Below, one piece after another: positions 6,798 to 14,225 of a stretch of DNA of 50,044 nucleotides. Below the pieces are notes generated by a model. That model was not told the DNA's origin. It ran no database searches and worked only from the letters and a program-made list of their open reading frames with translations. Numbering within the stretch: the stretch's first letter is position 1; the number at the start of each line of letters is the position of its first letter. The DNA comes from Ruthenibacterium avium. GTDB lineage: Bacteria; Bacillota; Clostridia; Oscillospirales; Ruminococcaceae. Both the position numbers and the translations under genes were made by a program. The DNA lies in contig DWYA01000052.1 of NCBI GenBank assembly GCA_019118905.1, positions 1-50,044 of the forward strand, written 5' to 3'.

Positions 6798-8933
6798 ATG
6801 GCTGAACGCAGAAAAGTTCGTATGGGCATTGACGTCGGCGGCACGCACACCAAAGCCGTTGCCATCGACAACGCCACCCATGAAATTATCGGCAAAAACG
6901 AAGTGAAAACCACCCACGACCACGAGCAGGGCGTGGCAGCAGGCGTTGTGCAGTGCTTTGAAAACTGCCTGCGTGAAAACAACATTTCCCCCGAGGACGT
7001 TGTGTTCGTCGCTCACTCCACCACACAGGCGACCAACGCCTTCATCGAGGGCGACGTGGCGCAGGTAGGCGTCATCGGCGTGGCAGGCGGCGGCCTTGAG
7101 GGCTGGCTGGCAAAACCGCAGCTGAACTTGAAAGACATCATTCTGGATGAAAAAGTGGGCCGTAAAATTAAGATCCACAACCAGTTCATCAAGAAAAAAC
7201 AGCTCAACGACACCACTATCAACAACGCCATCGACACGCTGAAGAGCGAAGGTTCTGAGGTTATTGTGGCTTCCATGGCGTTCGGCGTGGACGGCGGCAG
7301 CCAAGAGGAAGAAATTCACGACTGTGCCGAGAAAAAGGGTATGCCCGTTACCATGGCTTCCGACATTACGAAGCTGTACGGCTTAACCCGCCGCACCCGC
7401 ACCGCAGCCATCAACGCGGCTATTTTGCCCAAGATGATGGCAACGGCAAACGCCACGGAGTCCTCTGTGCGTGCCGCAGGTGTTACCGTTCCTCTGATGA
7501 TCATGCGCGGCGACGGCGGCGTTATGGAAATCAGCGAGATGCGCAAGCGCCCCATTTTGACGGCTATGTCCGGCCCGGCCGCTTCCGTTATGGGTTCTTT
7601 GATGTATCTGCGCGCTTCCAACGCGGTGTACTTTGAGGTAGGCGGCACGACCACCAACATCGGCGTGATTAAGAATGGCCGTCCCGGCGTTGACTACGCC
7701 ATCATCGGCGGTCACCCCACCTATATCAACTCTTTGGACGTTCGTATTTTGGGTACTGCCGGCGGCTCCATGGTTCGTATCAGCGACACCGACGTTGTAG
7801 ACGTAGGCCCGCGTTCTGCCCATATTGCGGGCTGCGAATACGCAGTATTCACCCCGGAAGAGGAGATTGTTGACCCGCAGATTGAGCTGGTCAGCCCGAA
7901 GCCCGGCGACCCCGCCGACTATGTGGCACTGCGCCTGAAAAACGGCAAGCGCATCACCATCACCAACACCTGCGCCGCAAACGTGCTGGGCCTCGTAGAG
8001 CCGCAGTACTTTGCACACGGCAACGCGAACGCAGCCCGCAAGGCCATGCAGCCCATTGCCGACCGTTTGAAAATTACTGTTGAAGAACTGGCAACCCGCA
8101 TCATGGAGAAATCCTTTGAGAAGGTTGACAAGTGCATCCGCGAGCTGGCCGAGAAATATCAGCTGGAGCACGACCAGATCAAGCTGGTTGGCTGCGGCGG
8201 CGGTGCAGCTTCCCTGATTTGCTATTGCGCCAACAAGATGGAGGTTCCCTACTCCATCCCCGAAAACGCCGAGGTTATTTCCTCCATCGGTGTTGCACTG
8301 GCTATGGTGCGTGACGTTGTCGAGCGTATTGTGCCGAACCCGACACAGAAAGACATCGCCGAGATTAAGAAAGAGGCGGTAGACGCTGCCATCAACTCCG
8401 GCGCATCCCCCGACACCATCGAGGTTCACATTGAGATTGATTCTCAAACCAGCAAAATCACGGCAATTGCCACCGGCTCGACCGAGGTAAAAACCACCGA
8501 CCTGCTCAGCGAGTGCAGCGAGGAGGAAGCCAGGAAGCTGGCAACGGAAGACTTTGGCCCGAAGGTCAGCAACGTGCGCTTGGCCGAGAAAACCGACAAA
8601 TTCTATGTTTATATGGGCGACCGCGACGGCAAACACCCGATTCGTGTGGTTGACCGCAAGGGCTTTATTAAGGTACAATGTTCTCACGCCGAAGTTACCA
8701 AGTGTAAAGCCAAAGACTACAAGGATGTTGTCGGCAACATGTGGAAAGACCTTGCCACCTTCAAAACTGACTCCGTTCTGCGCCCGGACTACTACCTGTG
8801 CGTAGGCCCGCGCGTGTGCGACTACGCCGCCGTGGAGCTGGAGCAGAACATCCTGCTGATGGAAATGGACGTTATGGACCGCGACCCCGAAGAAGAACTG
8901 ATCGTGGTTGGCTCCATCAACGACATCCGATAA
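6798..8933 (+). CDS. Hydantoinase/oxoprolinase family ATP-dependent protein (HyuA-type)
   Basis: The 711-residue protein carries both halves of the HyuA fold. The N-terminal domain begins RMGIDVGGTHTKAVAID (actin-like phosphate loop) and contains VAHSTTQATNAFIEG. The central hydantoinase_A domain has MRGDGGVM, MSGPAASVMG, FEVGGTTTNIGVI and a RILGTAGGSMVRI segment. Family members use ATP to open cyclic amides (5-oxoproline, hydantoins, caprolactam) or carboxylate ketones, normally together with a HyuB subunit. No HyuB gene is visible here. About 200 C-terminal residues after the core are of a less familiar type. AGGAGG precedes the ATG by 8 bases and a terminator follows. It probably catalyses an activation or ring-opening step for whatever the upstream transporter imports. 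Confidence 0.85.
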   Translation: MAERRKVRMGIDVGGTHTKAVAIDNATHEIIGKNEVKTTHDHEQGVAAGVVQCFENCLRENNISPEDVVFVAHSTTQATNAFIEGDVAQVGVIGVAGGGLEGWLAKPQLNLKDIILDEKVGRKIKIHNQFIKKKQLNDTTINNAIDTLKSEGSEVIVASMAFGVDGGSQEEEIHDCAEKKGMPVTMASDITKLYGLTRRTRTAAINAAILPKMMATANATESSVRAAGVTVPLMIMRGDGGVMEISEMRKRPILTAMSGPAASVMGSLMYLRASNAVYFEVGGTTTNIGVIKNGRPGVDYAIIGGHPTYINSLDVRILGTAGGSMVRISDTDVVDVGPRSAHIAGCEYAVFTPEEEIVDPQIELVSPKPGDPADYVALRLKNGKRITITNTCAANVLGLVEPQYFAHGNANAARKAMQPIADRLKITVEELATRIMEKSFEKVDKCIRELAEKYQLEHDQIKLVGCGGGAASLICYCANKMEVPYSIPENAEVISSIGVALAMVRDVVERIVPNPTQKDIAEIKKEAVDAAINSGASPDTIEVHIEIDSQTSKITAIATGSTEVKTTDLLSECSEEEARKLATEDFGPKVSNVRLAEKTDKFYVYMGDRDGKHPIRVVDRKGFIKVQCSHAEVTKCKAKDYKDVVGNMWKDLATFKTDSVLRPDYYLCVGPRVCDYAAVELEQNILLMEMDVMDRDPEEELIVVGSINDIR

Positions 8934-9010
8934 GCAGCCCGGCAGGGCAGCTTGCCTTGCACCCCTTTGGAAAAAACGGCGGGGGACGCATGATGTGTCC
9001 CCCGAAAACC

Positions 9011-9043
9011 GGCGGAAACGGCAAAGCGTTTCCGCCTTTTTTT
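9011..9043 (+). terminator. Rho-independent terminator after the hydantoinase gene
   Basis: GGCGGAAACG and CGTTTCCGCC pair around a GCAAAG loop and are followed by seven T. A second GC-rich hairpin, GGGGGAC (8981-8987) with GTCCCCC (8997-9003), lies just upstream. Confidence 0.85.
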
Positions 9044-9060
9044 ACAGGAGCTTGCCGAGT

Positions 9061-9888
9061 ATGAACGATTGGAAACAGCAAATGAAAACGCGCCTCACCC
9101 CCGTGGCCGAGATCTTTTTGGGCAAAGGGGGCTTGGAGCGCAAGCCGCTTTTGCGCCCGGTGCAGCCGCGCCCGATTGCGCAGATGATGAAGGATTTGCG
9201 CGCACTCGATGAAAGCGTCTGGGCGGAATACGCCTTCAGCCGCGATCCGCTGAAAGGCCGTTTTACGCCCGAGCAGAAAAAGCGCTGGGACAAACTTGCC
9301 AACGAATGCGGCAAGGAGTACGCACACAAAATGCAGCAAAAATACGGCACGCGCGACCCGATGGAGCTGGCAAAGCGCATGGGCGTTACCGTAGAAAAGC
9401 CCGATATGCCCAAAGACTTGGGGCGTGTGCTGTTTGCCGAGTTTAAAGTGCCGAACCACGTTTATCTGTATATGGACGCGGTGTATAAAGCACAGGCAAC
9501 CTTATCGCGTCCCGGAATGCAAAAAATTATGACTTCTGCGCTGGATGTCGAGCGTCTTTTGCTGGCACATGAGCTGTTCCATTATGTGGAGGAGCAGTAT
9601 AAGCGCGAGATTTTCACGAAAACGGAGAAAATCGACCTGCCGACGATTCCGCCGTTTAAAAACCGTTCTACCGTGCGCAGCTTGGATGAGCTGGCAGGGA
9701 TGGCCTTTGCACGGGAGCTGAACAGCCTTCCCTATTCCCCGTATCTGCTGGACGTGATGCTGATGTACGGTTACAGCCAAGACGGCGCCATCCGCCTCTA
9801 TGAGGAAATTATGACCATGGCGGGCGTTCCCATTCCCGAGCCGGAGGAAGAAGCGTACAGCGCGCCGTTGTCCATTTACGACGTGTAA
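9061..9888 (+). CDS. Putative zinc metallopeptidase-like protein with HExxH motif
   Basis: The 275-residue protein contains LLAHELFHYVEEQ with the zincin motif HELFH at about residues 170-174, and a following DELAGMAFARELN whose Glu near 210 could be the third zinc ligand. This arrangement recalls ImmA/IrrE-like peptidases, although no helix-turn-helix domain or regulator partner is seen. There is no signal peptide, so it should be cytoplasmic. The N-terminal half (RKPLLRPVQPRPIAQMMKD) is not recognised. It begins right after a strong terminator, yet a good promoter is not obvious, and is followed 41 bases later by an M28 peptidase gene. The pair may form a peptide-processing unit; the true function is unknown. 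Confidence 0.7.
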   Translation: MNDWKQQMKTRLTPVAEIFLGKGGLERKPLLRPVQPRPIAQMMKDLRALDESVWAEYAFSRDPLKGRFTPEQKKRWDKLANECGKEYAHKMQQKYGTRDPMELAKRMGVTVEKPDMPKDLGRVLFAEFKVPNHVYLYMDAVYKAQATLSRPGMQKIMTSALDVERLLLAHELFHYVEEQYKREIFTKTEKIDLPTIPPFKNRSTVRSLDELAGMAFARELNSLPYSPYLLDVMLMYGYSQDGAIRLYEEIMTMAGVPIPEPEEEAYSAPLSIYDV

Positions 9889-9929
9889 GCGTCCCCGCGC
9901 GTTTTTGCCGGGCAGAAAGGAGTTTTTCC

Positions 9930-10814
9930 ATGAAAGAGCATTTACTGGACATTGCTGCCCAGCTGGCACAGCCGGAGCTTTCAGCGCGCCGGGAGGCCGT
10001 GCTTCATCTTCTTTCGCGCGCCGGGCTTTCCCATGAGGTTCAAACAGCCAGCGCCAAGCCGGATACCGGCGGCTTTGCCCTGTTTGCACAGCCCGCGCCA
10101 AAGGCAGAAGTGGAGGTGCAGAACATCATTGTTCGCCCTGTGGAAATTGCCGGGCCAAAGCTTGTGATCGGCGCACATTACGACGCATTCCCCGGCAGTC
10201 CCGGCGCGAATGACAACGCTTCCGGCATGGCTGTTTTGCTGGCATTGGCGCAGGAGCTTTCCCGCAGCGGCTGTGACAAAGCGGTGGAAGTGGTATTTTT
10301 TGACGCCGAGGAATCGGGCCGCGCGGGGTCGATTGCCTATCTGGCCGAATGTTCTTCGGAAGAAGTGGCGGACATGGTCAACTTAGACGTGTGCGGTTAC
10401 GGTGATACGCTTTGTGTGCGCTGCATGAAGAAAACGCCGCTTTTGCGCAATTTTACCGACAAAGCACGTCTGCGCCGGTTTGACGGCGAAGAAGTGTGCT
10501 ATCTGCCCGACAGCGATGACAAAACCTTTACGAAAGCGCATATTCCGGCGCTTTCCGTGGCAATGCTGCCGCGCTGGGACAGCGCCATTCTGCCCGCGCT
10601 CAAAGATTACGCCAACGGCTTTTTAGGCATTCCGCCGGAGCTGCGCGAACAGGTGGCCTCGATGGAAATTATGTCCACGCTGCACGGCGGCCCGCGCGAC
10701 AACCCCAGTTATCTCAGCGAGGTCGCGATGCGCCGCGTTCTGGACTTTTTGCTGGATGCGCTGAATGCGCCACCCGAAAAGCGAACGCTTTGGCAAGCGC
10801 TGACGGGAAAATAA
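9930..10814 (+). CDS. M28 family zinc peptidase/aminopeptidase
   Basis: The 294-residue protein has the M28 pattern of metal ligands: GAHYDAFPGSPGANDNASG (His about residue 83, Asp about 95), FFDAEESGRAGS (the catalytic Glu pair), MVNLDVCGYG (Asp) and STLHGGPRDN (His). M28 enzymes are co-catalytic two-zinc aminopeptidases or carboxypeptidases. No signal peptide is visible, so this one is likely cytoplasmic. AGAAAGGAG lies before the ATG. It follows the zincin-like gene closely and ends before a strong convergent terminator. The context does not name a substrate. Confidence 0.85.
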   Translation: MKEHLLDIAAQLAQPELSARREAVLHLLSRAGLSHEVQTASAKPDTGGFALFAQPAPKAEVEVQNIIVRPVEIAGPKLVIGAHYDAFPGSPGANDNASGMAVLLALAQELSRSGCDKAVEVVFFDAEESGRAGSIAYLAECSSEEVADMVNLDVCGYGDTLCVRCMKKTPLLRNFTDKARLRRFDGEEVCYLPDSDDKTFTKAHIPALSVAMLPRWDSAILPALKDYANGFLGIPPELREQVASMEIMSTLHGGPRDNPSYLSEVAMRRVLDFLLDALNAPPEKRTLWQALTGK

Positions 10815-10854
10815 CGCAAAGATTTTCTGCTTTGGCAATCTGAAATGAAGCGAC

Positions 10855-10900
10855 AAACAGAACGGGACGCCCTGCAAATGCAGGGCGTCCCGTTCTGTTT
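10855..10900. terminator. Bidirectional terminator between the M28 and KDG kinase genes
   Basis: A perfect 21-bp stem (AAACAGAACGGGACGCC onward, 10855-10875 with 10880-10900) has an AAAT loop, with an A-rich left side and T-rich right side, between two convergent genes. Confidence 0.85.
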
Positions 10901-10967
10901 GTTTGATGGTATTGATTCACGCGGCAAAGAGTGCCGCCTGATGCGCAAAAGGAAACAACGCGGAAAT

Positions 10968-11996
10968 TTAGCGCTGTACGCGGCCGGAAGCGTTGCCGCC
11001 CGCCAGCTTCTCCACCTCGTCCACAGTGACGTGGTTGAAGTCGCTCTCGATGGAGTGCTTCAATGCGGAAGCAGCCACAGCAAACTCAACAGCCTCCTGA
11101 GTGGATTTGCCGTTCAGCAAGCTGTAAATCAAGCCGCCGCCGAAAGAGTCGCCGCCGCCCACACGGTCGATGATGTGCAGGTGATACAGCTTGGAGAAGC
11201 AGTACTCGTCGGAAGCAACGTCGTACAGCATAGCGCTCCAGTCGTTGTCAAAAGCAGATTTGCTCTCACGCAGGGTGATGGCAACCTTCTCGAAGTGGAA
11301 CTTGTCAGCCAGCTGCTTTGCAACGGACTTGTAGCCCTCTTTGTTCAGCTCACCGGCATAGATGTCGGTGTTCTCTGCCTCGATGCCGAACACGTCTTTT
11401 GCGTCCTCCTCGTTGGAGATGCACACGTCAACATACTCGCAGATTTTTGTCATGGCCTCGCGTGCCTCGTCGCGGGTCCACAGTTTGCCGCGGTAGTTCA
11501 AATCGCAGCTGATTTTTACGCCGGCCTTCTTAGCCGCCTTGCAAGCCTCGATGCACAGGTCAACCACATTGCTGCCCAGCGCCGGGGTGATGCCGGTGAA
11601 GTGGAACCAATCCACACCGTTGAAAATCTCTTCCCAGTTGAAGTCGCCCGGCTGTGCGTCCGCGATTGCGGAGTGTGCGCGGTCATAGATGCAAACGCTG
11701 CCGCGCTGAGAAGCACCCTTCTCCAGGAAGTAGATGCCCACGCGGTCGCCGCCGCGCACGATTTTGCTGGTGCCGACACCATAGCGGCGCAGGCTGTTCA
11801 CGCCCATCTGGCCGATTGCGTGCTTGGGCAGCTTGGTGACGAAGTCAACGTCTACACCATAGTTGGCCAAGGAAACAGCAACGTTTGCCTCGCCGCCGCC
11901 AAAGGTGGCCTCGAAGGAATCTGCCTGCACAAAACGCAGATAATCGTACGGCTGCAAGCGCAGCATAATCTCACCAAAAGTAACTACTTTAGCCAT
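10968..11996 (-). CDS. kdgK: 2-keto-3-deoxygluconate kinase (PfkB family)
   Basis: The 342-residue product starts MAKVVTFGEIMLRLQP, has the FGGGEANVAVSLA substrate motif and ends with the PfkB anion-hole signature DRVGGGDSFGGGLIYSLL. It phosphorylates 2-keto-3-deoxygluconate to KDPG with ATP in the cytoplasm. The ATG at 11996 is preferred because GAGGAG lies about 10 bases upstream. It is 33 bases downstream of the KDPG aldolase gene, giving the usual two-step module that ends in pyruvate and glyceraldehyde 3-phosphate. Other sugar kinases of the PfkB group are possible, but the neighbour makes KDG the best assignment. The upstream dehydratase or isomerases of uronate breakdown are not in the window. 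Confidence 0.88.
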   Translation of the reverse strand: MAKVVTFGEIMLRLQPYDYLRFVQADSFEATFGGGEANVAVSLANYGVDVDFVTKLPKHAIGQMGVNSLRRYGVGTSKIVRGGDRVGIYFLEKGASQRGSVCIYDRAHSAIADAQPGDFNWEEIFNGVDWFHFTGITPALGSNVVDLCIEACKAAKKAGVKISCDLNYRGKLWTRDEAREAMTKICEYVDVCISNEEDAKDVFGIEAENTDIYAGELNKEGYKSVAKQLADKFHFEKVAITLRESKSAFDNDWSAMLYDVASDEYCFSKLYHLHIIDRVGGGDSFGGGLIYSLLNGKSTQEAVEFAVAASALKHSIESDFNHVTVDEVEKLAGGNASGRVQR

Positions 11997-12029
11997 TGGA
12001 ATCAATCTCCTCTATCTGTTTTAATCAAT

Positions 12030-12992
12030 TTATTTCTGCACGAGATGCACTGCAAAGCCTGCAATTTCCTCTTGCAGATAAATTGCAGCGAGCTTGCCGT
12101 TTTTCTCTACGCGGGAGCTTTCGTCAAACGCAACGCCGCGTGCTTTCAGGTGGGCAACGGCACGGTCGATGGTGTTGGTGCCCACAGCGATGTGGCCATA
12201 TTTGCCGCGGCCCGGCTTTTTGTTCAGCTCGATGGTCTTTGCACTGGCGAAGATGGAGGAGTTGCCCACAGCGTAGTCAAAGCCGAACAGTGCTTCAAAC
12301 GTTTTTGCTGCGTTGAGCGCTGCTTCCTCGTTTTCGCAGTTGATGCCCACATGCTTGAACTCGAGGCCCAGCATGGTGTTGACAGCCTCGCGGGTCAGGC
12401 GGGTAATCTCGTCCCAGTTGCCAGCGTCGATGAGGTCTTTTTTCACCATCCACGTGCCGCCGCAAGCGATGATTTTATTGAAGGACAAGTAGTCCAGCAG
12501 GTTTTTCGCGTTCACGCCGCCGGTGGGCATCCAACGCAGGTTGCTGTACGGGCCGGCCACGGCTTTCAGCTTGGCCACGCCGCCGTTTTGCTCGGCCGGG
12601 AAGAACTTCACCACGTCGAGGCCCATGCTCATGGCCTGCTCCATCTCACCGGGGGTTGCGGTGCCGGGCATCATCAGCATTCCTTTGTCGATGACATAGC
12701 GGGTGATTTCCGGGTTAAAGCCCGGGCTGACGATAAATTTCACACCTGCGTCAATGGCGCGGTCAGCCTGCTCCTTGGTCAGCACAGTGCCTGCGCCCAC
12801 GAGCATTTCAGGTACTTCTTTTACAATGCGGCGGATGGCTTCCTCTGCCGCTGCGGTGCGGAAGGTGACCTCAGCCGCGGGAAGGCCTCCTTTTACCAGC
12901 GCTTTTGCCAAAGGCACTGCCTGGTCGGCGTCCTCGATGGCGATAACGGGCACGATACCGATTTCGTAAATCTTTTGCAGAACTTCGTTCAT
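12030..12992 (-). CDS. KDPG/KHG aldolase fused to a C-terminal VOC (glyoxalase-like) domain
   Basis: Residues 1-205 form a class I KDPG/KHG aldolase: EVTFRTAAAEEAI holds the catalytic Glu (41), VGAGTVLTKEQ and IVSPGFNPEI bind substrate, and DVVKFFPAEQNGG holds the Schiff-base Lys (129). Residues from about 212 to 320 look like a vicinal-oxygen-chelate domain (EFKHVGINCENEEAA, KYGHIAVGTNTIDRAVAHL, KLAAIYLQEEIAGFAVHLV). The aldolase alone is normally about 205 residues, so this is a true fusion read without frameshift. The role of the extra domain is unknown; aldehyde handling or ligand sensing is conceivable. AAAGGAG precedes the ATG. Transcription starts from a strong promoter carrying an IclR-type box downstream of it. 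Confidence 0.87.
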   Translation of the reverse strand: MNEVLQKIYEIGIVPVIAIEDADQAVPLAKALVKGGLPAAEVTFRTAAAEEAIRRIVKEVPEMLVGAGTVLTKEQADRAIDAGVKFIVSPGFNPEITRYVIDKGMLMMPGTATPGEMEQAMSMGLDVVKFFPAEQNGGVAKLKAVAGPYSNLRWMPTGGVNAKNLLDYLSFNKIIACGGTWMVKKDLIDAGNWDEITRLTREAVNTMLGLEFKHVGINCENEEAALNAAKTFEALFGFDYAVGNSSIFASAKTIELNKKPGRGKYGHIAVGTNTIDRAVAHLKARGVAFDESSRVEKNGKLAAIYLQEEIAGFAVHLVQK

Positions 12993-13023
12993 GGTTCGCT
13001 CGCTCCTTTTTTATTCCCTGCTG

Positions 13024-13044
13024 AAATTCCGTTATGCGGAATAG
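13024..13044. promoter_or_regulatory. Candidate IclR/KdgR box upstream of the aldolase gene
   Basis: ATTCCG and CGGAAT form an inverted repeat 5 bases apart inside a 21-base stretch that matches 14 of 21 positions of the box at 13200-13220. It lies in the 5' leader of the aldolase-kinase transcript, between the promoter and the start codon, where a bound repressor could block elongation. Confidence 0.5.
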
Positions 13045-13067
13045 CCGCAAGGGTTTTCCTACCCCTT

Positions 13068-13095
13068 ATTATAATGACAGGCGGAACGTTGTCAA
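13068..13095 (-). promoter_or_regulatory. Promoter of the aldolase-kinase operon
   Basis: Minus-strand TTGACA (13095-13090) and TATAAT (13073-13068) are both perfect consensus hexamers separated by 16 bases. Confidence 0.8.
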
Positions 13096-13158
13096 TGGGA
13101 AAATGACCCTTTTTTTCATAAAAAGCACAAAATCACAACTTTTTATCCAAATTTTCTC

Positions 13159-13187
13159 TTGCATCCGTCCGAAAAATCGCGTACAAT
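13159..13187 (+). promoter_or_regulatory. Promoter of the iclR gene
   Basis: TTGCAT (13159-13164) and TACAAT (13182-13187) are separated by 17 bases. The candidate operator at 13200-13220 starts about 12 bases past the -10 hexamer, consistent with autoregulation. Confidence 0.7.
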
Positions 13188-13199
13188 ACTCTTGGACAA

Positions 13200-13220
13200 A
13201 AATTTCACATTGCGGAACAC
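13200..13220. promoter_or_regulatory. Candidate IclR/KdgR box upstream of iclR
   Basis: The sequence shares AAATT, a central C and TGCGGAA with the box at 13024-13044. Its own inverted-repeat character is weaker. It overlaps the predicted transcription start. Confidence 0.4.
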
Positions 13221-13239
13221 CAGAAAGGAACGACCCTCT

Positions 13240-14007
13240 ATGGCAGAAAACACCGCCGGCGTGCAGAGCATTGCACGCATTTTTAAGCTGATTGAAGTAT
13301 TGTGCAACCATCCGCGCGGCGCCGGGCTGCAAACCATCAGCACGGAAGCCGGGCTTGCCAAAAGCACGGCGCACCGCCTTTTGGCAAGTCTTGTATCGCT
13401 TGGCTACGCCACGCAGGACGTACAAACGGCACGCTACCGTTTAACTTTAAAAATGTTTGAGCTGTCCAGCGGCATTGTCAGCGGTATGGATGTCATTTCT
13501 GTGGCAAAACCGCATCTTGACCGCCTGTCGCGCCGTTTGGGCGAGGCGGTACACCTTGTCATGCAGGACGGGGTGGATATCATTTATGTATACAAAGCAG
13601 AGCCGGGCGAATACGAACCGCTTTCCAGCTATGTGGGACGGCGCACCCCGATGTACTGCACCGGCGTGGGCAAAGCGATTTTGGCCACACAGAGCTTCGG
13701 CGAGGCCGAGCGCGTTTGGCACAAAAGCCAAATTGTGCCGATTACGCCGCATACCATCACAGATTTTTCCGTGTTTACCGACCAGCTGGCCCGCGCGCGT
13801 ATGGCGGGCTACGCGGTGGACGACGAGGAAAACGAACCGGGCATTCGCTGCGTGGCGCTGGCGATTCCGTCCATGAGCGGACGCGCGGAAACCGCGTTCA
13901 GCATTTCGGGCGCAGCCTCTCACATGACGCCGCAGCGGATGCGGGAAGTAGCACAGGCGGGCCTTGCCACGCGGCAGGACATTCTGCGCGACCTCGGCTG
14001 GAAATAA
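13240..14007 (+). CDS. IclR family transcriptional regulator (KdgR-like)
   Basis: The 255-residue protein has an N-terminal winged helix (SIARIFKLIEVLCNHPRG, LQTISTEAGLAKSTAHRLL) and the IclR effector domain (RRLGEAVHLVMQDG, YCTGVGKAILA, GYAVDDEENEPGIRCVALAI, with the RCVALAI strand and FSISGAASHMT typical of the C-terminal ligand pocket). The start at 13240 follows AGAAAGGAA; an upstream in-frame ATG has no ribosome site and would overlap the promoter. It is divergent from the KDG kinase-aldolase operon, which it very likely represses with KDG, KDPG or a similar acid as effector. Two similar operator-like boxes flank the pair of promoters. Confidence 0.87.
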   Translation: MAENTAGVQSIARIFKLIEVLCNHPRGAGLQTISTEAGLAKSTAHRLLASLVSLGYATQDVQTARYRLTLKMFELSSGIVSGMDVISVAKPHLDRLSRRLGEAVHLVMQDGVDIIYVYKAEPGEYEPLSSYVGRRTPMYCTGVGKAILATQSFGEAERVWHKSQIVPITPHTITDFSVFTDQLARARMAGYAVDDEENEPGIRCVALAIPSMSGRAETAFSISGAASHMTPQRMREVAQAGLATRQDILRDLGWK

Positions 14008-14068
14008 CGCGCCGCGTCTGCTTTTTCCAAAAGCGGCAGTTTTTTCCATGATCCATGCCTGCATCGCC

Positions 14069-14096
14069 TTGACACAGGCACATTTTACTTTATAAT
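14069..14096 (+). promoter_or_regulatory. Promoter of the ATP-grasp/racemase/asnB operon
   Basis: TTGACA (14069-14074) and TATAAT (14091-14096) are perfect hexamers 16 bases apart. A leader of about 120 bases follows with several short GC stems, including GCGCCG/CGGCGC near 14190-14206, but no recognised riboswitch. Confidence 0.8.
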
Positions 14097-14225
14097 AAGA
14101 AGAAGCATCCCACCGTGCGTTTCCGCGCGGGGGAAATAAGGCGCAGAAACGGCGGCTGCTTTGCGGCAATTTTTTCTGGCCTTTGATTTTCGTGCGCCGT
14201 TTTCGGCGCTGTAAAAAGGAGCCTG

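Noticed and set aside
6605..6805. A 66-codon plus-strand frame between the transporter and hydantoinase genes
   Set aside because: It runs through the strong hairpin, has no ribosome site and overlaps the hydantoinase start in another frame.
7383..8687. A 434-codon antisense frame within the hydantoinase gene
   Set aside because: Composition and position mark it as a shadow of the hydantoinase.
10845..13106. A 753-codon open frame on the plus strand opposite kdgK and the KDPG aldolase gene
   Set aside because: It is antisense to two clear enzymes, has no family match or ribosome site, and spans the convergent terminator; it arises from GC-biased codon use.
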